Shown piece after piece: positions 24,401 through 36,300 of a stretch of 64,000 nucleotides of DNA. The translations under genes were made by a program, and so were the position numbers. Source of the stretch: Lichenostomus cassidix (Eukaryota; Chordata; Aves; Passeriformes; Meliphagidae); NCBI GenBank assembly GCA_008360975.2, contig CM039184.1, forward strand, positions 38,179,797 to 38,243,796, in the 5' to 3' direction. Position 1 is the stretch's first letter, and each line of letters starts with the position of its first letter. Under the pieces are notes generated by a model, which was not told where the DNA came from, made no database searches, and saw only the letters and a list, made by a program, of their open reading frames with translations.

Positions 24401-27400
24401 GAATCTCTGTTTCACAAATGTGAACATTTCTCATTTATAAATAATATAGGGTCTGCACCTTTTATTCTCCCTTGGTTTTGGTGGTAATATTTTAGTAATT
24501 TTCTTATTTAAACAAAACAATTATTTTTAAGACTTCAATATCTTATCATTATCTTAATTTGTTATGCCAAAAAACCAAGCAGTTCAGCTCCCTTTAAATA
24601 AATTTGTCAAATTCATAATCTCTAAATTGCAGTAGTGCTCTTTTCAAGGATTCCAAAACATAGTAGAACATTGGTAAAGGCCTTTGTGACAATGAGATGC
24701 GTTAAGCATGGCCCTTTAAATGTTTTATTGATTATTCTCACTTTAATTAATTAATTATCTTTCTCTTTCTTATTTATAAAAGATTAATTTTTAAATAAAG
24801 ACCAACATTTTTGTCTTATCCAAATCAAGAAATCATAAGAAAAGTAACTGTGGAAGTTATTCATCATAATAGATATTTGTCAATAATTTTATTTGCTTTT
24901 TGACATTCAAAAATTATTTAAATGTGTTTACATAGATATATATTTTTAATTTCTTTTTCATAGTTTACATTTCCAACATTCTAACATGTAGAAATACTAC
25001 AGTGATAAATTCTCAAGGGTAGAGTTAATGCATCAAGCCTCATCATTTGTTGGTTGCGGCTATGAAACCAGAATAGCTAACCCAGAAGTGTGGCTGCTTT
25101 GCTTCTTTTGTCAGCAGAGAAGTGTTGTGTTGTGTGGTAAGCAGCTGCAGTTTATGTTGTGCTGTACAGGTGTGCTACTGTGTGACACTGAACACTGCTG
25201 GCACTGCAGAGTGACTCCTTTCCCCAAAGTGCCTCCTTTTCCCTTCCCCAGTCCCCACCCTATGCCCCAGATTTATCAGTGGCTAATTGAAACTCTGAAG
25301 ATATTTGTAAGACTTCTCTTAGGCCTTGCAAAACCTGAAGTTAAAACAAAGATTTCTTATATCCTTCTGATCTATGGATGGTATACCAACCTTTTAAATC
25401 TGTTAGCAACTGGCAAAAACTGAGTTATCTGCAGCCTTCCATAAATTATACTATGAGATCCACAGCAGGATGAGTACTGGAGAAATGCAAAGATCACAAT
25501 TACTCGTGTCCATGTTCCTTAGTCACAGATGAAGGATTTTAGCTTTCAGAACCTTTAGTAAACCCTGTAATTTTAAGGATTATTTAAAAATTATTCTGAT
25601 AAAACAAACCAGTTGTAGATAATGATTAAATTTATACTCTTCAAATGCTATAAATTGTAAGGACATGACTCCAGAAAAGCACACTTTGAAGGGTTTTCCA
25701 AGACATTTCTGTGACTTTTTTTCTTGCATGTCAAATGTCTATTTAACATAGTATCACAAAAGCGAGCTGAACTTAAACTGAAATGCAACTATTGTGTATT
25801 GCATATGAAGTTACAACATATCTAGCTATTGCCTAGTGTTACCACAAAGTCCATTTTAGAAATTTATCATTCCCTTATGAAAAATAAACTCTTCTAGCTA
25901 TATTTATGGCATCCTAGTCTCTAACAGAAGATAAGGTGAACTGCATGATAATTTATAAGTGAGCTGCAAAAATAAGCAGCAAAAATCAAAACAGCATTTA
26001 TATATCACAAACCGTAATCAATATGGAATAAATATAGAATATAATCTCGTCATTTTTATTCTTGACGGTTCTAACAAGTACTTTTACTGTGGTAAAACAT
26101 AAGCCTCTGCAGGTAATACAGAAATTCCAGAAAGCAGGAGCAAATGAAGATGCACCAAACATTGGTAGGTTTGTATCTTTCAGGAGTTGCTAATAAAGAA
26201 AAAATTAAAACATTGGCAGCTATGACAAGAACAGTAAATAGGACAACCTATCAGTAAATTATACTGGATAAAATTAGCACTCAGAAAAGAGAGTGACTGG
26301 GGTATCTGCTGAATGACTGAAAATAACATGTAGATGGCTCAGCCTGTAGTCTTTCCCAGGATATGCATTACTATATCTTTTGCCCCAATTCTCATTTTAA
26401 AATACCACCTTTCCTTTCCTTCCACCAGCACAATGATGAACTATTTGTAGACGCTGTGGAAGATACTTCTGCTACAGCACTATGGAGTTGCTAAGATCTA
26501 AATTACTTCAGTGATGAATAGAAATGTTACTAGTATTGTAAAATATTATCATTCTCTCAGCAAAACAAAAAGAATAGATCAAGAATTATTTATGCCACAA
26601 AGGCATATTTTCAACTGTGTTTTCCTGGTATTAAATCTAAATTGATGAATCACTGAGGGATGGGAATAGAGCCTTTACGTATAATGCTTAAAATTGAATA
26701 TATAACCACCAGCACCAAAGCTAAAATCAGAAGTATAAACTGTCAAGTGCTTTCTGGAGAATGGGAGGAGAAAATGGTTTGGTTTCATAGAAAGAAGTGT
26801 GAATACTAGAATTCTGGTTATCACCTCAGAAAACCACCTGTACACTGTACTAGGTGCAACTTGGAGTCAAACAGTGCAGGAAGATGGACAATAAAGATCC
26901 TGCATCCCTTTCTACCTACTGGTCTGTGACTTCTCCCACATCCTGAGACATAGGTTGTTACATCTGACTCTCCTATTTAAACGTACACACGATGGATGTT
27001 ACAAATATTGCCTTCTCTAGTGCAAAATAAGGGCTTTGTAGACAGTTGCAAGCCTTATGTTCTCAAAAAAAATCTTTTCCAGATGAACTAGTGAGCTCAG
27101 TTTGCATCTTTTTGTTTCAAAATTACTATTGAGCTGCCAAATTTTGCATGGTATTCATTATTCATTTTTGTCACATCTCTAACACTGTTTCATATGAATC
27201 CTTGAAACATTATCTTCAAGTAGTGCAAAAATTAATGCTGATTCCCACTTTCTTAAGATATTATTATACTTAAATGACATTTGCAAAAGGATATCTTTAC
27301 CTTTTATATTTTATTATATTTGGCTCAAATGAAGATGTAAATTTACTTAGTGCACAGTAACTTACAAATATGAAGATCTAGCTTGCTCAAATAGGCATAG

Positions 27401-27814
27401 TAGGATTTTGGAATCAATAATTTCTCCTAATTTAGAGAAATCTGGTTTAGGGGACAACCAGTTACTGTTATCCTTTACTTCATTCAATGACCTGGACTAT
27501 GTCTTCTGCTTGCTAATTTTTACTTCTTGGGGGGAGTTTGAGATGTTTTGATCACTTCAGAAGAAATTAGGCTGAAAAATCACCAATTTATTTATCATAA
27601 TCTGCTAAAAAGCTTTCAGGTGGCCAAGTCCTTTTTTAACTGGTTTTGACTATGTATTTGCTTATTTGATGTACATGCAGTTAGTAGGCTACTACATAGG
27701 CATGCAGAGTTCAAGCACCAAAATAACTTTGCAGAATTAAGGCCTTGGCAATGGAAAATTCCATCTTCCATTGCTCCAACAGAAACTGTGCTGTGTAGCA
27801 AAATTGTATTATGG
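21473..27814. other. Long unique non-coding stretch
   Basis: No recognised gene or repeat family. The longest frame is 131 codons (25028-25423, plus); it has no domain, signal peptide or supporting splice context and is treated as chance. A low-complexity A/T block lies near 23300-23335. Confidence 0.5.
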
Positions 27815-28110
27815 TGGGCAGAATCACGTGTGCTCTAATGGAATTGTTGTTACAAAGGAAGAGTATCCAACAGCGTGATTTGCATCATGCTGTGTGAGCT
27901 GCCTACACTTTTCAGCAGTTGGTTCTGTGTCTGTAATTTATTGCTCTAGAAACCATTATAATAATACAAGAAATGCAGCAGCAAGTGTGGAGGAAAGAAC
28001 ACATCACAGTCAGACTGTAATGACTATTTAGACTATTTAAATTCACTCAGCTTGTTTTACATCAGACAAACAAGTCCTTTTCAATTACTTATCTTATGCA
28101 TTTTACTTAG
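27815..28110. promoter_or_regulatory. Candidate conserved non-coding element
   Basis: Repeat-free block with a perfect POU octamer ATTTGCAT (27878-27885), an E-box CACGTG (27825-27830), an ATTGTT SOX-like core (27843-27848) and ACAAAGG (about 27852). The site density and moderate composition are enhancer-like. Conservation is not tested, so this is inference. Confidence 0.22.
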
Positions 28111-28478
28111 CTTTCTGGTCTCATAGTGGTTGAGCTTAAATACACTATTACACATTTTAAGATAGTTTATGATCATAACTGCCCCAAAATGCAAAACTAA
28201 ATATAAAATGGTAAAATCAAAAATTTCCACCTTGAAGAAAAGTTATTAAAGGGTATGCTATTTCATGTGTAAGAAAATGATCTCATTCTCTTGTAAGTAC
28301 TCCTCAGTGTATGAAAAAGTCTGATGGAATCTCTCTCTGTACATCAGCTGTACAATTTATTGTATTGTCTATATAAAAAAAGTACATTAAATATATGAAC
28401 ATTATGGAGTTCTTCATTAGGTGGGAGGGACATAGGGTGGGATTTTGTAGCTCAGCTTTTTAATTAGTTACATATCAT

Positions 28479-28495
28479 GGGGGGGAGGGGAGGGG
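28479..28495 (+). other. Predicted G-quadruplex motif
   Basis: Read on the plus strand as G7-A-G4-A-G4, this gives four runs of at least three G with single-base loops (G, A, A). That pattern is generally associated with a very stable parallel G-quadruplex. The surrounding sequence is A/T-rich, so the motif stands out. Confidence 0.75.
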
Positions 28496-28547
28496 CAACA
28501 AAAGAAAGAAATGCCTGAAGCTGTTAAGAGTCCTTCAATGGACCAAA

Positions 28548-28606
28548 CTGGGACTTTTGGTCCCAGCTGATGGTCCAATTTTTGGACAGCTGACGGTCCA
28601 ATTTCA
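28548..28606. repeat. Adjacent palindromes with a 23-bp tandem repeat
   Basis: A 7-bp stem (28548-28554 with 28560-28566) is followed by a composite hairpin: 5-bp outer arms 28564-28568 with 28588-28592, and 6-bp inner arms 28573-28578 with 28582-28587. The sequence starting 'cagctgatggtccaattt' (28564) recurs with one mismatch at 28587, a period of 23. The origin is unknown; it does not match a transposon end I recognise. Confidence 0.7.
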
Positions 28607-31600
28607 CCTTTTCAGTCTTGATTTAAGCACAGGACATGGCCCATAATTTTTGTCCTCTGGAATTTTTATCCAATGTCTTTCAGCACACAGCTTGCTTCTG
28701 TTTGTACTGTCCTGCAAAACAGAGAGTGATTTTTGTTGAGATTATTGTCCTTTTATCTTCTGCAGGCTAAAACCAATCTTTGTAACTGCATGCTTCTTCC
28801 TCAGGCATCCAAATTCTTGTTTTGAGAGGAGGAAATTATTGTCAACATTGATGGAAGGTTCTGATTTCAGTCTTTGTCCTTCTCCATTTGTTCTGACTCA
28901 GATAGTTCTTTTCCCTCACTATTTTGCATCTTTTTTCTTAATTTTATGAAATTCATAATCTAGAGTGGAGGTGACAAAAAGGTTTTGATTCTAGAATCCT
29001 TTAAACTTCTTTTGTTGTAGATTTCTATACTGCCCTTTCCACAAAGTTTTCTCTTCTGCCTGTCACTCACTGACTCCACTCCAATGAACATTCCTTTTCT
29101 CTTTTGGCAGAGCTCATTTACAAATCCTAAATGTTCCTCTCTGTCAGTTTACCTCTTTGTCTCTTTTATTACCATTGTTCTTCATTCCCAGAGCTCTTTT
29201 CTGTCACATCCTTTGCTTCTAGCCTGTTACTACCTTTCCTTAAGCTATTTCTGCATTTCATTCATATTTAATGTTTCCACAGTTCTAACATCAGTATAGT
29301 CACTTCCTTAACCTCCCAGCATAAGTAATTTCTTCTGCCTGAAATACTCTCTTTTTGAAACCACCTATTGCTTTGCTACCATATGCCTACCCTTTTCTTG
29401 GGTATGTTAAGCAGCCAATGTACATTTGCTTCCTTATCCTTTACATGCCATGTGAATTTATAAAAATCTCCATGGTTTTAGCATTCAGTACAAAAACTGA
29501 ATAGGTACATAGAAGCATGATGTACCACACAGAATGGTATTGTAACAAACCCTCAGTATGGGGGGTAATCACATGTTCCTTAGGATGCTGGTTTGGATAA
29601 TTTTTCCTGGTCTGTTACCAATAAAACAATAAACAGCAATGTCGTAGATAGGAAAGAATAATTACTAGCACCAAACTTCATTTAATTTTCCCTGATATAG
29701 CCTGATGGAAACAAAAATGCTTAAATGCTAAAACATTTTCACCAATTCAGTAAGCATCTCTTCAGAAGAATAGATACAGTCATCAAGGGACTGACCAACT
29801 GCAAACATCAAGGGCAGAATTGTATTTTCATCCTCTCTTTTATTTGGTGCTTTGTTTATCTCAGAGTGGTTGTTGGGCTTTTTCCTCACAGATTTATTTT
29901 TCCTGGAAAAAAAACTCATTGAATAGTCTGTTGTCAGCCCTTGAGTGCATGTATGAAATTTGAACATGCTTTAGTACAACAAATTCAAAATACATGTAAA
30001 TTTAATTTTCATAGAAGTATATGAGTATACTAATAGCTTTTAGTTTTCTGATGGAATGTGGGTTCTCTGAGCTGTTATTATATAACTTGGGAGAAAATTC
30101 ATAAAATTACTTATGTGTGTTGTATTCCTTAAGAGAGCCTGATTTCAAAAAGTATTTTTCCTTCAAGCAGAGCACAATTAAGCAGCAGTTATGTCACATT
30201 TTCCAGAACCACTGGAAAAGTTCAAGAAACTTGAAGCAATGAAAGACTAATATAATTGTTAGCGTTATCTATAATTAAACAGACTAACAGACCACACTTT
30301 TATATTGGTTTGCTTTGGGGTTTTTTTGGTTTTTTGGGGTTTTTTTGCCAAAGCATTTATTACTTATTTAGAAAATTACAGCTAATAGTAATACAACAAG
30401 ATAGTGCTAAGATATTTTTATGACCCTAGAGGTTTGAGGTTTTTTGCTCTGTGTGTAAATTTTTTAAAGACTCTCACAGTTTATTTTTTGTTTTTCTTAA
30501 AATGTGTCACTGGAAATGTTTTCTTTCCTTCTTTAAATCACTTACATATGCTCCATAAACAGGTGCAACAGACAAGCCTGTAGTTTTCCCAAACTGTTGT
30601 TCAATCAAATGCATTACTTGAGCAGAGGTGGGCTATTGCATTTCTCTCTGTTAAATTATTAAAATCTTATTTTTATGAACTGGTGAAAATTTGAAGATTT
30701 GGTTTTCACCTTTAAAAAGAGACAAAGCTTGTGACACCTAGCTTAGGATTCTTCTTTCGTGTTTTGCTCCTCTCTCCACACCAGGGAAGACACTCTTTAC
30801 TTCTGCAGTGCGATCAAGAAAGATTCTAGATATTTCACATCAGAAATAGCAAGAAGTTCACATTTTGTTAGGGCTGCTTAATGGGTAAAAACATTTGCAC
30901 AGATCTAGCCTTCACTAGTCACTTTCTTAAACTGTTCTGAGTCAACCCGTGAACTTTTCTTACACATCAAAGCTTATTTCCAACTGGGCATTAAAATCAG
31001 CTTAAGCCATAACTGATCTTGCCTGATGTGGGGCACCATCTGCACGATTTCTAGTGCCTTATTGAATTTCTTTTACATTTTTTTATCAGTAATTTATGAA
31101 TGTACGTGATATGAAATACAAGCATTTGAATTTCTTCCCACCACTCCCCCCCCCCCAAACTTACAGGCTACATATGATAAAGTGTGACTATGTACCTAAT
31201 TGCCTATTATTGCTATGTCTGTTGCAAGTAATTTTTTTTATCATGTGGTCCATAGCATTTTATAAATCTTTTTAATATATTCTACTAGCTCTGAATGTTT
31301 TCTCTGTTTTGCTGTACTATTTTTTTCCTTCATGACTTAGTCACTTGAGCTCAGCTGCTTTTCTCTTTTGGACATTACTTTGACTCAGTGTCTGTGCTGC
31401 AGCTGCAGACATATTCAGAACACCTTCTCTCCGTTTACACAGCCCTTACTGCTAAACCTTTAGTGCAAAGGGAACATGAGGGAATTGTGCCATCAGGTAT
31501 CACTGTGCCTGAGATCAGCACGTGGCAGACACAGGAGGCAGAGCCCTACTGTGTCTGCTTCAGTGACTAGAAGGGCCTTCCTTCTCTTTTGAAGGAAGCT

Positions 31601-31899
31601 GACTTGCTGTAATCTGTGTTCACAGTCCTGCTTGAGATGCTAAAGGCTGTGTTGTACAGCGCTGTTGTTTAATGGTTTAATCAATGAGTCAGAAACCAAA
31701 ACAAACCTGTAGTCCCATCCAGAAGTTGCTGTGAGGATGAAAACAGTTTACAAAGGAGTAAATGCTAAATGTATTTCTAATTTAGAGTGACTCACCGTTT
31801 TCACAGATGGATAATCACCTTAATGACAAAACAATATCATGATACAAGGCCACAGGCCACTATATCCAACCTAATCAAAATGTTTTCATCTCAGCCCAG

Positions 31900-32360
31900 A
31901 ACTTTATTTGCATATGTTTATCCTTATTCATTCGCTGATGCTTTTTATAATCCATTTAATGACAATCAATAAACACTTTAAAAAAATTAATGGTAATCTC
32001 AGAGCAGGTCAGCTGGCTTTTGACTGATCCTGAAATTACTGAAAAGTGGCAGCGTATCTTATGTTTCTAGATCCAGCAGGAGGCGTAAGCAAACATTTAA
32101 TTTCCATCATGACTTGGCCCAGATTTTTCAGGAATTCTGTTGACAAAAAGTGTCAAATACATGATCTTTAAAGAATTTCCTTTAAGTTTATTTATGAATC
32201 TAATGTCATATGACAGTACCTTTTATGGTACACTGCTTTAGTGGCATAAGTTTATCTATGACTAAGAAATATATTAATTTGACTGTGCTGTCGCTATCTT
32301 TATTATTTTTATCTTTTGGTTGGATTTTCTTTCAACTGACTCATTTATAATGACCAGCAT
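31900..32360. promoter_or_regulatory. Candidate conserved non-coding element
   Basis: A repeat-free stretch with AT-hook/homeodomain-like words (for example 'atttaatgacaatcaataaa' near 31950) and ordered, non-repetitive composition. No frame spans it. The assignment rests on texture only. Confidence 0.18.
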
Positions 32361-33286
32361 AAAGTAATTGGAAATAATTATGTGTATCTACAGGTATCAT
32401 TTTTGTCTCCAAGGGCTAATGATTATGTGGTTCTGTAGCCTGTCTGTATCTTCCTCACCTTGAGAACTATGCTGTTATTGTTCGTTTTTGTAATGCAGTG
32501 ATGTTTTGTGGTGACTGTAAGTTTCAGAGCTCTTGTGGTGTGAATTCACCAAAATCAAAGACAGCCCAAGTACCAGAAAGCTTGAACACATGCTGACACC
32601 ACATCCGAGAGAGAGAGCCAATGAACACAGGAGAGAGAACCTAATGAAAATACCACCTTATTTTTATTATTCAAATAGAATGTGACCAGTTTCCACCTTG
32701 CTCATTATCTTCTGGTAATTTTCCATGAACATTACAATCAGTTTCTGAACAGCATTTGATTTACTGTAAAGCAATGACTGCATGGGCTGTGTCTCTGAGG
32801 TTGTTTTATATAGGGATTTCAGTGGAAGCAAAGATACAAATTATTAAATTAGAATGATCAATCAGATGATGAAATGTGTAAATAAGATAAAAGCTAAAAG
32901 ACAAAAGTGAATTTTTAGTGGACACCAGAAATAAGGAAATGTGACTTGAATGGTATTATGAAACAGGTCTTAGTAATGGGGTTTTGACTGACTAAAGTTA
33001 CTCAGCAAATAACTGCAGGGGGGCTGCAGATGGAGAACTGAGAATTTAGAACAGACAGATAAAAAACATCATATGTAAAATAAGACAAGAGGGCAAAATA
33101 AGGAAGGAGAAAAGGAGAGAAAAATAAAAATTTCTTTCATTTGGAGGAATACATATCCAAAGTGTGTAGAGTAAAAGAAAGTACTACTCCTATGGAATGT
33201 GAACATGGTAACAATGCAAAAGAAAGAAGTGACTGCCTGCTTTGGTCTCCACCAGGTTCAGAAGAGAAAAACATGGGATTTTTTGG

Positions 33287-33375
33287 ATTATAGGATAATT
33301 TATGTGGAAAGGGATGTTGGGAGTCCCTGCTCCAACCTCCAGATCAAAGCAGGGTGAGATATGATTTCAGAGGGG
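33287..33375 (-). mobile_element. CR1 3'-end fragment
   Basis: The plus strand contains 'ttataggataatttatgtgg' (33288-33307), then a 'gggatgttgggagtccctgc' segment, 'ctccaacctcc' and 'agatcaaagcagggtgagat'. This is the inverted CR1 3' UTR with its terminal ATTCTATGA-like end on the left. Only about 90 bases survive. It is a short 5'-truncated insertion, as is common for CR1. Confidence 0.75.
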
Positions 33376-36300
33376 TTTTCTTAATAATTCACATAAAAAC
33401 TATTTATGAAATAGTTTCTAATAATCTGACATCAGAAGATAAAACCTAGTATTTCTGCTATCACAGTCTAGAGAATCTATACCAACATGTATGTGGTGTT
33501 CCTCTGTGTGCTAGCAAACATTACTCATTATTTTATCATTACATTTTATTGTGTAAATGACACGGGATTGCACAAGCAACTTCTTTAAGTGAGACTGCAT
33601 GGTTGCGTATCAAAGTATTCCATGTTCCTGAGCTCCAAAAGCAGGCAAGGCATCACAGTCTGACTCTCTCTCCTGTTCATCAGCTGTAAAGGAATTAGGA
33701 AATGAAATATCATATTATACAGCCTTTGGCACGTCATATCCTGTTCACTGCCTTCCTGCTGTATCTACTTGATGTTGAAAAGGTGTTCGATTGAATACCA
33801 AGAAAGAGATGGAGGGAGAGAGCTGGGAATATGAGAAGTTGAAGGAGAAAAATGAAGCATGATGGTCAAAGCAAGTCAGAGTCAGCTGGCTAAGTTCAAG
33901 GGGACAAGAAGATATGGGTCAGTGGGATAGGAATTGGCCTCAGACAGTTGCAAACCAGCTGTTGCCAAGGTTTTCTGTGTATGTCATAGAATGTGGAAAA
34001 GAAATACTTTAAACAGGATTTTTAAGAACAAAATGGTATCTTCATGGCACATTAAGCCACCTACTGAGACCTAAAGCTTTTTTTGCAATAAATAACTACA
34101 TTTAAGGAGTAATCTCATAACTTTAAAATGCTGTAACACCAACAATCTTTGGTTATATCCCCTTTATTAGAGCAATCATCAAGCAGAATTACAAAAAGGT
34201 TTGGTTTTTTGGTCTTAGCTCTGACTTACACTACCCTATAAACTTCTTTACGCTTCTATGTATCTTAGCTTCCCCAGGTTTAAAACAGAATAATAGTTCT
34301 TTAATGACTGATAAATACTTGTAAAGTTCATTACTGTTTGTCAGATGGTTTTGATGACAGTCAATGTAATTAGCAGAATCAAAAATCATGTGAAAATTTA
34401 AAATTGCAAAGCCTTTGGTTAAAGAGGACACTTGGCAGAATGGAGATTATCTGTCCTACATGGCACTCATATCCTATTCCTAACAGACATATTTAAGTAC
34501 AAAAATGATAGAATTTAAACAGTATCTAAATGATTGATTAAAACTTCTGAAAAGAAAATTAGTTTTTCTTCTAACTAATGACTGAAAATCTCTTAAAGCC
34601 AAGAACAATTCACTTCAAATGTCATGGTATAAAAATTCAAACAATAAATTCAGCTATAAATGAAATTTTCAGTTGAAAGTCAACATGCTTTTCTGTCGCT
34701 GATGAAGACAAACTGCTTTTGTTGCAAATAGCAGTCAATAACAGTAAACTTTTTTGCTTTATTTGCTCTGTGGCAGAGAAACTAGTTTTCTTTTGTGTGT
34801 TTTTCTTCTGAAGTTTGCGCTTTGGTTTTGGTTTTGTTATTTTTTTAATAGACATATAGGAGTCTATATTTTATGGTCTGCATATAATAAAGCCGTACAC
34901 CAAATTACCACCACTGACTATCTAAAATACATTGTGTTCATGTGATAGTTCAATTTGGTGTGGGAGACAGCTGAAATAAAATAGCAGCATAAAATCCTAA
35001 GAATTTTAAAAGATTATTTTTTCTTGATGCTCGAAGATGGCTATAGACTATTTTTCTGCCATTGAGACATATTTGAGATGTGAGAAACATTAACAATGAG
35101 GAGGGCTTTAGGTCAGGATCACTGTGCATCATAGATGGCATTATCTGCTGATTTAGCTGAGCTGAAAACTGCTGAAAAATAATCCTTTTTGTGCCCTTGT
35201 CAGTGGCTTTGGCCTAGAGTAATATAAAATCAGCTTTACCTGAGTCAGATAATCATTACAAAATTAATTTTTTTCTTGACTCACAGAAATAATTGGGAGA
35301 AAAATATATTTTATAGATATTACTGATGAATATTATTTTAATTTAAAGCTTACTGAGATGTATAAAATACTAAGTGCTGCTGGTAATTGAGCAACTCTAT
35401 GCAACTGTAAATTAGCTGCTTGAATTGAAAACAGATGATTACTAAAAGCACTTTTTTCCCCCTAGAAAACTTGCAGTTCTCTTTTTCCTTAGCATTCACA
35501 AGGGGCATCCAGTTAATCATACTGAGGTCTCTCCCTTAGTGCTGCAGTAGCTGATTACCCAGCAGGAGGTGCAGTTCCAGCAGGGTAAGTCAGAATGGTG
35601 TTGGTTGTTCCCTAGGGAGGGACATCCTGTAAAAACACCAAGGTTGAGAACTGTCATATTCACAGCAGTAGGTGCATTTTCCTCAGAAATTAATGGAGCA
35701 AGCTGGGCAAAAATGTTTTTAAACTACATCTTCCCTAGAGTAAGATGCAAATTCAAAGCTCTTTTGAAGCATTGGAATGAAAGTTGAAGATAAGACTTTT
35801 TAGTTTTTGACATTGATGATATAGGCAACACTAGCACTACGAATATTAAATTGAAATGGAGGATAAGTGGGGCAAATGTTAGTCAAGCAGCTCCCAAATG
35901 CAGCCCTAGCTATTTCAGAGGTAGTTTAACTAAGGTGCTTGTAATTGTGGTTATTATTATTGCAGAATACCTGTCACACATTTCCTTCCTTCATTTTTTT
36001 ATTAATTGATTGACAATTTTTTTCCAGAAACAAGAGGATTAGATGTAATCTTTCCCACTAAACTCCCATCCAACAAACGAGGGTTAGAAGAAGGAGTGAA
36101 GCTTTGAGATGCAGCCTTTTTTTCCAGCTGCAGTCTGTGCTGTTCAGCGGCAAGCAGCAGCTCTAGTCTGCTTTCTCAGCTGAAGGCAATGCAGCACACA
36201 GTGATTAGGATCTGTTTAGAGAAAGATTGTTCAGAAACATTGAGGGCCTTGTTAGCGCTGTCCACTTGAACAAAGACATAAGAAGGGTGTATTTATAATA

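Larger units (their letters stand above)
28111..33286. other. Unique non-coding DNA with structured motifs
   Basis: No gene was identified. The stretch contains a G-quadruplex motif and palindrome cluster (28479-28606), a C11 run (31146-31156) and a G4/GG/G4 T-rich tract (30317-30346). A conserved-looking block near 31.9-32.36 kb is listed separately. Frames reach 79 codons at most and have no domain. Confidence 0.45.

Noticed and set aside
25028..25423. 131-codon plus open frame, Cys-rich at its start
   Set aside because: The Cys residues come from TGT/TGC-rich local sequence (tgttgtgttgtgtgg); no signal peptide or spaced Cys pattern of a known family.
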